This document shows, one piece after another, positions 44,131 to 55,610 of a stretch of DNA of 64,000 nucleotides. Each line of letters starts with the position of its first letter. The first letter of the stretch is position 1. The notes under the pieces were generated by a model, which saw only the letters and a program-made list of their open reading frames with translations, searched no databases and was not told the origin of the DNA. The position numbers were made by a program, and so were the translations under genes. This DNA is from Torymus aiolomorphi (Eukaryota > Arthropoda > Insecta > Hymenoptera > Torymidae): contig CM070876.1 in NCBI GenBank assembly GCA_036365515.1, positions 40,987,195 through 41,051,194 on the forward strand, given 5' to 3'.

Positions 44131-45410
44131 AACTTTTGTATTTAAAGTTTTTTTCCATCTCCCATACTTTTCAAGATATTTGCCTGGGGCGATTAAAATG
44201 GGACACCTTGAATTTTTTCATAATTTTTCTGATGTAAAAATTTTTTCCGACATTTAATCCTAAATCCCTACACTCATATGAGAATTATACTATTCAGGAG
44301 TAATTTAGTTCAAATCTGGAGTCAATCCATCCACAGGAAAATTTCAAAGCTTACGGTTAGTGAAAAAACTTGTTTCATCGATGACTATGGTTCTGGACCA
44401 TATAAAAGGCCCATCGGAGAAAGTTTTAAGGTAAGGTAAATATACCCACTTTTATATGTAAAAAGTATGAAATAATTAGTTTACATTTATGTATTAAAAT
44501 GTGACTTCTTATTTCAGAGAAAAAAGGTGTCTAGCCCCATTAAGCAGGGTAAACATCTCTACAATTTTAAAATAAATTTTTTATTTTTGGAATATTATTT
44601 TTCGATTTTTTGTACTTCAAAGTTAATATCTCTTATATATTGTCATTCATTGTGAAGCGGGATAAAATTTTCTACAATTTGAAGAAGAAAAGGTTGTAAT
44701 AGCTATATTATTTACCGAGTTACTGACGAAAACGTAATTTAAAAAAAATATTTTTTTAAGAATAAAATAATTAAAATAGGTACTTGAACTACATTAAAAT
44801 TGTTTTACTTTCTTTGAAATTTTGTGGAAATGTAGAGTTTGTATATTATTTATTAGAAGAGTTTTAGGGTAAAAGAATTCGTTTATGAATTTCGGAGATG
44901 TGAGGTTAAAACTATTTTAGCCCTCTTTTAAAATCGTCATTATTAGGGAACGAATTTATGTATACTAGAAAATGGAAATACATGCGCTATGCGCTATACG
45001 CGTGTGTTGTGCACCTGCTTTTGTTTTGCAATAGTCATTTATTATTTTTAAGGTTAGAACCTTTTTCTTACATCGGAAATTCCAGAAAGAGCACACAAAT
45101 ACTGACAGGTATACTACTAAAGACAAGTACCCCATGTGTGAAATTTCACAAAGAAAATATAATTTGAAGTAAAGGTTATTTAGGAATTTTAAAAGGTTTT
45201 GACTATAATATTACAATCAATTATTTTATTTATTTATAACACATAATTAAAAAAAAAATCTTACCTATTATTTTATTCATATTGTATACATAATTTAAAA
45301 ATAAATGCTTTTTTATCTTCATAAATGAATTTAATTATAATTATGTCATAAATTGTTGCAAAAATTATAAATTTTGTTATTAAAAATTAATTAAAGGAAT
45401 AAGTAAATTA
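44131..45410. other. AT-rich DNA without confirmed genes
   Basis: One possible mini-exon: an open stretch ending VLDHIKGPSEKVLR at ~44430 before GTAAGG, with TTATTTCAG at ~44518 starting another short open piece. This is too little to call a gene. Confidence 0.35.
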
Positions 45411-45454
45411 AGTTTGAGGAAGCCACGGGCCAATGAATTGGCAGCGGTTTTTTT

Positions 45455-46625
45455 TTTCATGCCTACATGACTCCTTCGTATGCGTGGACCTCACATCCCC
45501 CGCCTACTTGGGTTTAAAAATTATTTAAGTAATCATTTGGCTTTTTTTTCATGTCTACATGACTCCCTTATATGCGTGGACCTCATATCCCCCGCCTACT
45601 TTGAATTATTGTAAAAATCATTTAAATAATCGTTTTGCTCATTTTTTCATGTCTACATGACTCCCTTATATACGTGGACCTCATATCACCCGCCTACTTG
45701 GGTTAAATAATTGTTTAAATAATTGTCTTGCTTATTATTGCACGTCTACGTAATTCCCTAACATGCGTGGACCACATATCGTCGCGCGGTACGAAGAAAA
45801 GCCAACTTGGAAGTTACAGGCGAAGAAAAGCCAAAAACGCGTCTAAGGCGAAGAAAATCCAGTTTGCGCCCCCAGACGAAAAAAAGCCAGTTTGAATCTT
45901 CCCAGACGAAGAAAAGCAAGTTTGCGCCGTTCTTGCGGAGGAAAAATTCTAACTAATGGCATCTAATCGATTACTAGGTATCTAATTATCTTCACTGATC
46001 ATCTTTTTATCTTTTGTCTTATATTTTTATCTTTTTTAATAGATTTTTAATCTTTTTGCTTATCTTTTTATCTTTATCTTATTTTTTTATCTTAAAGTTA
46101 TCTATAAGATACCACTAAATGTTACTTTCGTTTGAGAAAAGTCAAACTGGCTTTTTTTCGTCTGGGAGGATCCAAACTGGCTTTCCTTCACCTTAAACGC
46201 GTTTTTGGCTTTTGTTCGCCTGTAACTTCCAAGTTCGCTTTTCTTCGTACCGCGCGACGATATTCCCCGCCTACTTGGGTTTAAAAATTGTTTAAATAAT
46301 TGTCTTGCTTATTATTGCACGTCTACGTAATTCTCTAACATGCGTGGACCTCGCGTCCCCGGTTACTTGGATTTAAAAATTATTTAAATAATCGTTTTGC
46401 TTATTTTTTCATGCCTACACGACTCCCTTGTATGCGTGGGCCTCATATCCCCCGACTACTTGGGTTTAAAAATTATTTAAATAATCGTTTTACTTATTTT
46501 TTCATGTCTACATGACTCCCTTATATACGTGGACCTCATATCACCCGCCTACTTGGGTTTAAAAATTATTTAAATATTCGTTTTGCTTCTTTTTAATGTC
46601 TACATGACTCTCTTATATGCGTGGA
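45455..46625 (+). repeat. ~95-bp satellite with GCGTGGACCTCATATCCCCC
   Basis: About nine units containing CTACATGACTCCCTTATATG, GCGTGGACCTCATATC and TTAAAAATTATTTAAATAAT. Split by a MITE at 45780-46259. The array fades into C-rich sequence near 46645. Confidence 0.88.
45780..46259. mobile_element. 480-bp MITE with GAAGAAAAGCCA repeats
   Basis: Ends CGTCGCGCGGTACGAAGAAA and its reverse complement, flanked by ATAT (45776-45779, 46260-46263) inside the satellite. The left arm has five spaced copies of CGAAGAAAAGCCA-like sequence, mirrored in part on the right. The centre is (ATCTTTTT)-rich. Non-coding; superfamily not assigned. Confidence 0.78.
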
Positions 46626-46879
46626 TCTCATATCCCCTGCCTACTCCCCCCCCCACTCACTGCACTCATTTCATTTTAAAGATTTTATTGTTATATTTTA
46701 CTCTGGGGGAGGGGGTCGCCCCCCCATCCTCCTTGGATCCGCTTCTGGAATTTATAATATAAAACTAAACACCGAGACCAAGAAAAAGACGCGAATGTTT
46801 GCTTACCCGCAACGGCTATAATCGCGGAAACCCTGTTGGTTAACGGGATGTGTGTTACCGTTTAATAGAGTAGTTTTTT
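46626..46879. other. C-run and unknown repeat tip
   Basis: Poly-C at 46645-46653, then TCTGGGGGAGGGGGTCGCCC (46703-46722), which looks like a repeat terminus. No gene. Confidence 0.4.
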
Positions 46880-46902
46880 GCATCTAGGTCTCGGAATTCA
46901 TT

Positions 46903-47208
46903 TCATGCGTTGTCTAGGTGTTCGGGGTAGCCGATGACGATGTCTAGGTGATGCGCTCCGTAGCTTTTTGCATCTAGGTGTTGGAACACATCGAATGCGC
47001 GGTCTAGGTGTTCGGGGTAGCCAATGACGATGTCTAGGTGGTGCGCTCCATAGTTTTTTGCGTCTGCGTGTCGGAATGCATTCCATGCGTGGTCTAGGTG
47101 GTCGGGGTAGCCGATGACGGTGTCTAGGTAATGCGGTCCGTAGTTTTCCTCGTTCACCACGTTTGCAATGCGTTCCAACACCTGGAGCCAAAAAACTATG
47201 GAGCGCAC
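46903..47208 (-). CDS. 30-residue-repeat protein, minus arm
   Basis: ATG at 47208 (MRSIVFWLQVLERIANVV), then three repeats of the type NYGAHHLDIVIGYPEHLD-xxFxxFxHLDAK, stop TGA at 46903. 101 codons. It overlaps the plus-strand frame starting at 47131 by 78 bp. Whether it is expressed is unknown; the open frame could follow from unit length 90 = 3 x 30 with no stop in the unit. Confidence 0.35.
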   Translation of the reverse strand: MRSIVFWLQVLERIANVVNEENYGPHYLDTVIGYPDHLDHAWNAFRHADAKNYGAHHLDIVIGYPEHLDRAFDVFQHLDAKSYGAHHLDIVIGYPEHLDNA

Positions 47209-47718
47209 TACCTAAACGTCATGATCAGCTCTCCCAAAGACCTAGACCATGCATTCGATGTGTTTCAACACCTAGATGCAAAAAACTACGGAGCGCACCA
47301 CCTAGACATCGTTTTCGGCTACCCCGAACACCTGGGCCACGTATTCGATAAGATCCAACACCTACAGCCAAGAACCTACGGTGCGCACCACCTAGACTCC
47401 GTAATCGGCTACCCCAAAGACCTAGACCACGCATTCGATGTGTTCCAACACCTACAGCCAAAAACGTACGATGCGCACCACCTAGACTCTGTAATCGATC
47501 ACCCGGAACACCTTGACGACACATTCGATAAGTTCCAACACCTAGAGCCACAAATCTACGGTGCGCACCACCTAGATTCCGTCATCGGCTACCCAGACCA
47601 CTTAGACCACATATGGAATGCATTCCGACACCTAGATTCAAAAAACTGCGGAGTGCACCACCTAGACATCGTCATCGGCTACCCCGAACACCTGGGCCAC
47701 GTATTAAATTCACCATGA
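47131..47718 (+). CDS. 30-residue-repeat protein, plus arm
   Basis: ATG at 47131 (MRSVVFLVHHVCNAFQHL), then six repeats such as TYGAHHLDSVIGYPKDLDHA followed by FDVFQHLQPK, ending NSP and TGA at 47718. 195 codons, rich in His, Asp and Leu. The units keep G-AHHLD-V-GYP--L-H--(D/N)-F-HL while drifting elsewhere. No signal peptide and no known repeat family recognised. The start codon lies in the antisense of a minus-array unit, so both arms begin with the same MRS(I/V)VF peptide. Confidence 0.4.
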   Translation: MRSVVFLVHHVCNAFQHLEPKNYGAHYLNVMISSPKDLDHAFDVFQHLDAKNYGAHHLDIVFGYPEHLGHVFDKIQHLQPRTYGAHHLDSVIGYPKDLDHAFDVFQHLQPKTYDAHHLDSVIDHPEHLDDTFDKFQHLEPQIYGAHHLDSVIGYPDHLDHIWNAFRHLDSKNCGVHHLDIVIGYPEHLGHVLNSP

Positions 47719-47840
47719 GATTTTAATGAACGTACTAGATTCACCATGAGATCTTAATAAAACTACGGAGCGCACCACTTAGAGTCCATCATCGGCCAAC
47801 CCAAAGATGTAGTCCACGCATTCGATGCTTCTAATTATCG

Positions 47841-49032
47841 ATAGTTCACCATCCACTGGCTAACTGTTCGTCAATATTTTTGTTATTCGTTGGCCAAAAA
47901 GATTGGCAAACCGTTGCAGTTAAGCCATTTTGGTTGGGTTATTTTCTACCAGGGAAGTAAATATATAATAAATTTAAATCAATATAAATAATTTCAACTA
48001 CAAATTGTGTAGCGTTATTATTATTGTACATTTTGTACAAATTTTTTATTTTCACAAAATAAAATAATTTGTTGAATAAAAAGAAAAAAAAATTATTTTT
48101 CAACCAAGTGTGACGTCCGAATGTCACTTAGGATTTTTCAATAGAATTAAATAATAAATTCTACGCTCCTTTTTAGGCAGGACTTCCTTTACCAGGGTTG
48201 GAGCCAGTTAATAGGAAATAAACTTTTTCGGTTATGTTCTAACTTAATTTTTAATTATCTTGATTCTACTAGTGCTTATAGTTATTAATTTAAAATCTAA
48301 CACGGTCGAAAAATAAATAATCTAACCCGGAAGCATAACAGCCCGGTAGAGACAACCCGAAAGCGAAAAGCCTGGTAGAAAGATTAATCTCAGAGGCAGG
48401 GCCGCGTAATATTTAGAGGTTTTGGTGCACGTATTAATCTTAGGAGATTAATCTCTGAGGCAGTTGCTCATGATATTAAAGGTTTGCTGCATGTACTAAT
48501 CTTGAAACGTACCCGAAGCATAAAAGCCCGGTAGAAACACTTAGATATCTATTTTCGACCGCGGTATCCCTTCTTAAAAAAGTGATGTCCTTGGATAAAA
48601 GACGCGAGAATTTAAAATTAAATATGCATTTTTATTTGATAATTAGGTATTATTTATTGGAATATTTATTGGAATGAAAATGATTAAAGTGAAAAGTATT
48701 AAATAAAAAATAGTCAAATTAATGTTGGTTACTTAAAAAAATAAATGTTTTAATTATTTGTTAAAGTGATGGCCAGAAGTAGAAAAGTATTTCAAAACAC
48801 AATACGATTAGTTATTGAATTGCACGGTAAAATTCAAAACAATAAGCAATGTTTTAATCTTAGAAGAATTAATTATGTTAATATTAGAATAAATTATGTC
48901 AATAACATACAAAATTTTGTATTCGTTAAGAGTAAATATACTACAGTATTATATCAATTATTAAAGATGCATCAAAATTAAAAGAAAAAAGATTTCCGGC
49001 TTATAAGTTATAAGGATAAATTAAAAGTACAT
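47841..49032. other. AT-rich DNA with AGCCCGGTAGA repeats
   Basis: Repeated AAAAGCCCGGTAGAAA and GATTAATCTYWGAGGCAG motifs at 48330-48540. No gene. Probably the body of the Helitron-like element ending at 49064. Confidence 0.45.
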
Positions 49033-49064
49033 CTAGCGCGCGCAGCGCGCATGGATTTGGCTAG
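49033..49064 (+). mobile_element. Helitron-like 3' terminus
   Basis: Hairpin GCGCGC-GCA-GCGCGC, then ATGGATTTGG and CTAG before TTT, the same layout as 26968-26997. Confidence 0.6.
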
Positions 49065-49616
49065 TTTCATTAATGTATTGTTATGAATTTCCGATCCTCA
49101 GTTTACTTATCTCACTGATTTTTATTCCCGCAAATTATTTGGATACCTCAACCACAGTTTCCGTGCCAACTTAGGGCATGTAATACTTAGACCATTGCTG
49201 ATCTGTATTACTTATGCTCAACTCTGACGCTTCACTGCGTGGGTGGAGGAGTTGCTCGGCATGTAGGACTTAGACCAGAGTTGATCTGTACTACTTATGT
49301 CCGGCAATGAGGAAGGGAGGGGGGAGGGAAATTTACTCGATAGATAGGTTAAAGTAAAATTTAAATAATTAATTTTGGTTACTAATTTCCATCCCTTACT
49401 TTCACCGGCATCCCTGATTTTATTCCCACAATTTACTTGGATACCTCAACCACAGTTTACGTGCCAATTTAGCGCATGTAATACTTAGACCATTACTGAT
49501 CTGTATTACTTATGCTCAGCTCTGTCACTTTACTGCGTGGGTGGCGTACAGACGGTCGCTTATGCTTAGTTTCGATATGTGATACTTAGACCAGAGTTGA
49601 TCTGTAGTCACTTATG

Positions 49617-50577
49617 CACTGAGAAAAATGTTGTAGTAAATTTTATTATAACTGTAATAAAAATTACTATAAAGTATAGGAAGGGTGAGACAAATACACT
49701 TTATGCTGCATTTTTATTATAATTGTATGAATAATTACAAAATTTCTTGTAATTTTTATGACAGTTGTTGATTAGAAAGTATTACGAAATAAAAGAAAAA
49801 TTGCTATACACATAGCAAAAACTGTGATATAATAAAATTTAAAATATATGCTTTTAATTTTTATTAGAATAGAATATAAATTTTATTTTGTAGCGTATTA
49901 AAAATCACTATAAACATAGTAAAAAGGGCCACATTCAAAAATTGCTACAGGCCATAAGAAAGTTTGCTATCCAACATAGTAAAAATTGCTACAACATTAG
50001 TACTTTCTGCGCAGATCAAGGCACCCACGTGTCTGATTGAGGTTATGTTTCTACGGGAATTTCACTTTGTCTTGTTTTTAAGTTTACAAAACATTCAAAA
50101 CTTTACTTCAATTATTTTATTTTTATATTATGCACATTAATGATAAGTTTCTTTGTGTTATCAAAGTTATTTATTGTCATTAATTAATATTATCTGAAAT
50201 TTTCTTGAAATCGATGGTTTGACATGTACAAGTTCCAAAATTTTACACTCAAGAATCCTATTTGGGTAAGTGGTTAGCGCGTCCGATTGCCGCGGTGAAG
50301 GTTGCAGGTTCGATCTCAACGCTCGTAAAAAAAATATTTTTATATCTCATTTTAATTTATTTTCACATTAAATATTGTATGATTAGAGTCTGAAAATAGT
50401 TCTGAAAACAGGAAGAACGAGAAAAAATTTAATTTTTTGAAATTTAAGGTCATTCATAAAAATTACTATGTTGCATAGCAAAAATTGTTATAATTTCGAT
50501 TTGTCCCTCCGTTCCTACAAAATATAGTAATTTTTCTTATGTTTATAATAAATTTTACTACAACATTTCTCTCAGTG
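49617..50577. mobile_element. CACTG-ended non-autonomous transposon
   Basis: Ends CACTGAGAAAAATGTTGTAG and the reverse complement of CTACAACATTTCTCTCAGTG, ~36-bp inverted repeats, with TG on both sides (49615-49616, 50578-50579). It interrupts the repeat described above. CACTG ends suggest the CACTA/CMC group. It contains several ACATAGCAAAAATTGY-like motifs and a tRNA-like segment. 961 bp, no coding capacity. Confidence 0.65.
50263..50325 (+). tRNA. tRNA-like sequence (SINE head or tRNA pseudogene)
   Basis: GTAAGTGGTTAGCGCGTCCG resembles an A box/D arm, and GGTTCGATCTC resembles a B box/T arm at the right spacing. The possible anticodon loop TTGCCGC would give GCC (Gly), but the anticodon stem pairs poorly and no acceptor stem forms. 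It is followed by an A-run. More likely a tRNA-derived SINE head or pseudogene than a functional tRNA. Confidence 0.45.
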
Positions 50578-50735
50578 TGCCAGTGTTAAGACAGGCGATC
50601 GCTGCGTCCAACGCGCCTGCGATAACTTGTGCCAGTCGGGCACGTTACGCTTAGGCCTGGAGAACTGCCCAATAGGAGTTGCTCGACATGTAGGACTTAG
50701 ACCAGAGTTGATCTGTACTACTTATGCCAGTGTAA

Positions 50736-51300
50736 CGAAGAGATGGAGAAGGGAGAGAAAAAGGTTACCAAAAAATGTTTTAGGTCTACACTTACTTTTT
50801 ATTCAAAAGTTATTAGTCGACCGAGATCTCGGACTGATCTGGTTTGTACACTGGAGCGCGGCTAGTTTTAATGACAATGCTCTTCCCTCAAAAAGCTGCG
50901 GTATCAAATCAGAACTCGCGGCTTTGGCTTCTTGTCGAATCAGCGATGATCCGTGCGGCGGCGGCTGTAGTATTTCTAGCTGCTCCTATGTTTACAATGT
51001 TGAGCGAGATGAAGAGTGCGGGAAAGCAGGGGCCAATAGTGCAGGGGCTTTCTCCCTTCCAAGCGCCACAGTTTCGTCAAGCGGGGAGAACCCTATGCTC
51101 TTAACACAAAGAGCGGGCGCTCATCCCTTCTCTGGGGTGTTTTTCGGCGGCTCGTATCCTTCTCCAAGAGCGAGAGAGAACGTTATCTGCGCGACGAAGA
51201 AGGAAGATGAGAGAGAGAAAAGATATGCCTATCTCTCACTCTACGCTTTTTGGAGAGTTTTCTTGCCTCAAATGTGAATTTTTGCAATTGATGGAAAATT
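50736..51300 (+). other. Higher-GC block with a long open frame, doubtful
   Basis: It begins TGTAACGAAGAG (an LTR-like start). A 216-codon frame covers 50627-51277, but its beginning lies in a repeat and it contains no domain; Ser/Gly/Arg-rich low complexity. Probably part of an LTR or other repeat. Confidence 0.3.
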
Positions 51301-54300
51301 AAATTATTGTAAGAATAAAATTATTAAGATTTTAAAAGAAAAAATATTAATAAATCAATGAAGTTTATATAAACAATTATATTTAAAAAATTTTAAATTA
51401 AAATTCAATATTATATGAAAATATAAAAAAAAAATTATTGCAGACGAATTGCGTTATTAAAAATTAAAAATCTAAAATAGTTAAATAAATATAGGCTTTA
51501 CAAATTTAAAATTGGAAAGTAATATTTCGTCGCAGGGTAAGAAAATGAAAAGATTTCCTTAAAAAGTGCATCTTCGGTGCCTGCATAGGCTACGCAGCGT
51601 CCTAGGGGGAGATAAGATTTTCCAGATGTGCGGTACGGGGTGCATAGAGTGACCGTGAAAAAGAATGTTTTAGTTGTCAAAATCGTTTTACAATTACTAT
51701 ATTGACAGTAAACAAAACACTAAGATCTGATTTATTTAATCTAGTTATAATTTAATAAAGGAGGTATAAATATTGTGAAACCAAAAGAGTTTAAGCAATA
51801 AAGATGCATAAACTTAAAAATTAATTTAAACAAAGACTTGGAACAAAAATATTTTAGAATACTTATAAAAATACAATGAGAAATTTATATTGTAACAATA
51901 ATTTATATTGTAAAAAAAGGTTTTAGTTCAAGTGTTCGCATTACATACCGTTTATATTATAAAACATTAAACCTTTGATTTTCAAATTATATATCTAAGA
52001 TAATAGTATAAGTGTATAAGTGCACAACTGTATTTTATTATCCGGGTACTATAATTAATATAATTTTAGATTACAAAAACATTTTTAATTAAATTAGAAT
52101 TATTATTCATTCCATTAGAAGAATAAAAAATCAAAATTATTTTAGATCTGATATGAAATATTGATTAGTGCTTTTTCTTATTATGAAATTTTTCAAGGTT
52201 GTTAAAAGAGTGCAACCAACGGTACAACCTAATGTATAGGATTGAATATATTGTGGGGGGGGGGGGGGGGTAGTTTAAATATAAATTCTTTTTGGGTTAA
52301 GTATACATTAAAAACCCAAATAACTGTTGATAATTAAGGGTAGGATAAAAAATTTTTTTTTTAATAACGTGAAAACAGTCATGACATGACACAAGTAAAT
52401 GATGTTTTGACCTAAGAAAAATTTTAATGCAAATTTGCAGTATTTGTAATGCAGATTTTCATAAATTGTAATGCAAATTTGCATTAATTGTAATGCAGAT
52501 TTACCTAAATATAATGCGGATTTGCATTAAGAATAATTCACATCGCATAAAATTAAATTTACTTGTACATTAAAGTTCATATTTTTTCCAAAACAAGCTG
52601 CATTAACAATAATGCACATTGCATTAAGTTTATTGTATATTTACATTAAATTTACATTACGCCCTTAAACTGTTTTAATGTACCTGCTTGAAATTTGCTT
52701 CCAGCACATGTGCATTAAAGTTAATGTAATTTTTTTTACATTACGGTTCTTAGCATAAAATTAATGCAGATACAAAAAATTAATGCAAGTGTAAAGGAAG
52801 CTACTTACAAGCATGTGCATTAAAATAAGTTAATTTAAAAACTGAAAAGATTATTAATTTTTATGAACTTTTGCATTAAAATTAAGTCTTATCTGCCATG
52901 GGAAGTTTTAATGCATATGTTTATGAAAATTAATAACATTTAATTAAATTTTCATTTTTTAAATTAATTGAATTTAATGTACCTGCTTGTAATGAGCTTC
53001 CTTTACATTTTCATTAAATTTAATACACAAATTTTTAACAAATATACTATATATGATTTAATATAATATAATATAATGACCATATTTTATGAAAATACTA
53101 ATAGAACTAGTAGAAATACCTCACTCGCTAACGCTCGCTCGGTTTTAAATATTTTATATATTGGATTGTATCAAACGTTAGCAATGACGTTTTGAAAGTT
53201 AAATTAATTTCATCCATGCATAAAAACGCATCGATGCATAAAGTTTCATCCATTCACAAAAGTGGATAATAATGTTAATGCTGCAGTTTTCCATGCCACT
53301 ATAGTTGGATTAATATTTCAAATGGTATCCTTCATTAATAGTCCTATTAACCACAATATGAGTAATAATAATTTTAAAAAAAGTGAATAAATACTTCGTT
53401 TGTAATATTCTTCATACTTTTTTGGAAATGATTTATGAAGAATCTTAAAACGATTTCTTGTGTTTATTTTCCTAAATTTACATGAAAATAAACTATATGG
53501 ATAAAGGTTAGAAACTATATGGATAATCAAAGTATAAATGATATCTGTGGCTTCCAGAAAAACCACTTATCTCCACTTTTCATTATTTCGAGTAAATCGA
53601 GTTTTTAGTTTCGCAGATTTCGCATCGATGTTATAAATCAAGACAAATGAGATTAAATACAACACTGCGTCTATGAATACTAATGTAAATAACATATTTT
53701 TTGCCATAGTAACCAGAGAAAATAGCGTTCATGTTTTAGAAATTCATTCATTCTTTTCGAAAAAAAAAATTATGAAATTATGTGTTACGTTAGTTTCATA
53801 ATTTTTTTTCTCGAAAAGAATGAACTTTACGAAAAAATTTTATAGATAAAAAGTGCTTAGAATCATTAAAGAAATACGTACGATTTTTTTCAGAAGTTTT
53901 TGAGCCATTATTTTAATTTTTCAAAAATCGTCAAAATTCAAAAATTCAAAATTGGCTCAAAACCTTCTGAAAAAATGCATACGTATTCTTTGAGTAATTC
54001 TTAGCATTTTTTGTTCTATAACATTTTTTCGTAAAGTTCATACTTTTCGAGAAAAAAAATCATGAAGTTACATCACGCTGTTTCACAAAAACCGCCATTT
54101 TGATAAAACTAAGAAGGGAAAAAAAGTTTATAAACAGTGTTTTGGAAACGTCAGACATTCGGACCGCGATTTTTGGCGGTAATTAGATTATCCAAATGAA
54201 GAAAAAATAACAAAAATTGAGTAACAGAAAAAAAATTCTAAAAAAAATTTGATTTTTTTTTTCCAAACTCAAAAATAAAAAAGTTATTGAATTTTTTTTA

Positions 54301-54431
54301 CAAAACAAGTTGCAGATTTTGAAAGAGCACCCTCGAAAACCCCCTATTCAGGATTTTGGACAAAAATAACTTTGATTTTCTAATAGAATTATGTACTTGA
54401 AAATGTGTGCACAAAAATGTGCATTTGCACA
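51301..54431. other. AT-rich DNA with G-run and TGCATTAAA repeats
   Basis: Poly-G at 52255-52270. 52400-53050 is full of inverted AATGCAAATTTGCATT and TTAATGCA motifs, similar in style to 33058-34109. 53395-53515 is a diverged reverse copy of 62490-62600. No gene supported. Confidence 0.5.
53735..54075. repeat. Nested foldback sequences
   Basis: TTCTTTTCGAAAAAAAAAAT pairs with ATTTTTTTTCTCGAAAAGAA (53754-53821). The larger arms 53808-53935 and 53950-54070 pair through TTTTTTCAGAAGTTTTTGAG / GGCTCAAAACCTTCTGAAAA and CGAAAAAATTTTATAG. Probably a MITE pair; no clear duplication. Confidence 0.65.
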
Positions 54432-55178
54432 TTAATGGGTTAATGGATTCTTCTCTATATTTTCATAAATAGTTGTGTCTGATAATACATTGTGCATTTT
54501 TTCTTTATATTCAGACTTACGTAAACAAACAGTCACATTGGCTTTATCAGAAGTTGTAAAAAATAAATCTGAATTGTTTTTAATAAATCGTTTAGTCTTA
54601 GCTAATTTAATTTTAAGAGTTTTTTCACGACTATTTTCATGCCTTTGTTTGTCAAAACTAATTTTCAAATTAAGAGAAATTTTGTCCCTAATTTCAGACT
54701 GTTTGGGTAAAGGTAATTCGGAATTTAATAAACCAAACTCAACGTTTTTAATTATGTCGATAACATCTTTTTTACCCATATTTTGACTAATACAAAAATT
54801 GGAATCTAGCGAAACGACGTCCATTACATCATCCGGTATATGAACATTCGTTAAGTGTTTGAAAAATTGTTCTTTAGATATAACTGTGTCTACGAATTGT
54901 TTCTGTCTGTTAAGGAAGAATTTGAATTTTTGTTGTGACTTTCTATTGTGTTTATCTACAATAAATTTGAATTTTTTATTAATAAAGGAGAAAAATTTAT
55001 TAATGGTTACTGTATCAATATTGAGTTTTAAAATTTTATCTTTAAGAATGAATAACGATTTCTTTAAGAAATTGATATGAAAACTTATGTCGCGAATTTC
55101 CAGATTTATAAGCTTACGTGAGACGTGTTTGTCGATGTCAAAAAGTCTTTGTTTACAAATACGACTGTGAAATGGCAA
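54432..55178 (-). pseudogene. PLE family 5: N-terminal region, 3'-truncated
   Basis: 248 codons from ATG at 55178: MPFHSRICKQRLFDIDK, then a Lys/Phe-rich helical region, FFKHLTNVHIPDDVMDVVSL (conserved Penelope N-terminal block), and DLFFTTSDKANVTVCLRKSE, where the reverse transcriptase begins. It breaks off at 54432. DKANVTV has Ala where family 4 has DKGNVTV. The 5' region and a hammerhead-bearing terminal repeat (55425-55600) lie upstream. Confidence 0.82.
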
Positions 55179-55496
55179 AGTTCGAAAACGCTTACTTAAA
55201 TTAATAATGTGTTGAGGTATGACGTCATTATGGAATTATTTCAGCAAGTTGATAGTTAAAGTTGATCCACCGCTTTAGTTATTGTTTAGCATGTAGACCG
55301 TGGTAATTTTCAACGTAGTTGAAAAAGCATTGTTGTTGAACATATATTTAGGTCCATCCTGATCTAAGGCCCTTGTATGTGGAAATGAATGTGAAATCGC
55401 ACTCCCGATAGTTTATGTTAAATGTGATTATTGGTCGATCTGACGGAGGCAATAAAAATGAAATCAACACTTAGATTTGAAGTTACATGTAGCAAC

Positions 55497-55528
55497 GTTT
55501 CGTTGGCTCGGTCTGCCAACCTCTTCAG
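55497..55528 (-). ncRNA. Hammerhead ribozyme core, PLE family 5 (inner)
   Basis: Minus strand: CTGAAGA, stem II GTTGGC/GCCAAC with an AGACCGA loop, GAAAC. The downstream GTTGC-TACAT-GTAAC can form a stem III. Confidence 0.6.
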
Positions 55529-55610
55529 GCTGTATTTATTAAAAAAGATAAATTACAAAAATTATAATAATAAATAATTTAAACTTTCACAACACTTTTT
55601 CAGACATTGT

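Larger units (their letters stand above)
46880..47840. repeat. 90-bp minisatellite, two head-to-head arrays
   Basis: Plus array: units at 47201, 47291, 47381, 47471, 47561 and 47651, period exactly 90 bp. Minus array: units at 46951, 47041 and 47131, also exactly 90 bp apart. The arrays meet near 47165. Degenerate pieces continue to 47830. Units keep the reading frame but differ at many sites. Confidence 0.9.
49140..50735 (+). repeat. CATGTAATACTTAGACCA repeat, interrupted
   Basis: Units with ATGTAATACTTAGACCATTG, CTGATCTGTATTACTTATGC and GCGTGGGTGG at ~49160-49310 and ~49440-49616, resuming after the insertion at 50578-50735 (GCTCGACATGTAGGACTTAG). Family unknown. Confidence 0.75.

Noticed and set aside
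44337..44560. Spliced mini-gene with GTAAGG donor and TTTCAG acceptor
   Set aside because: Two tiny open pieces and chance splice-like signals; no homology recognised.
50627..51277. 216-codon frame as a host gene
   Set aside because: Its start lies in a dispersed repeat; low-complexity Ser/Gly/Arg content, no domain, no splice signals.
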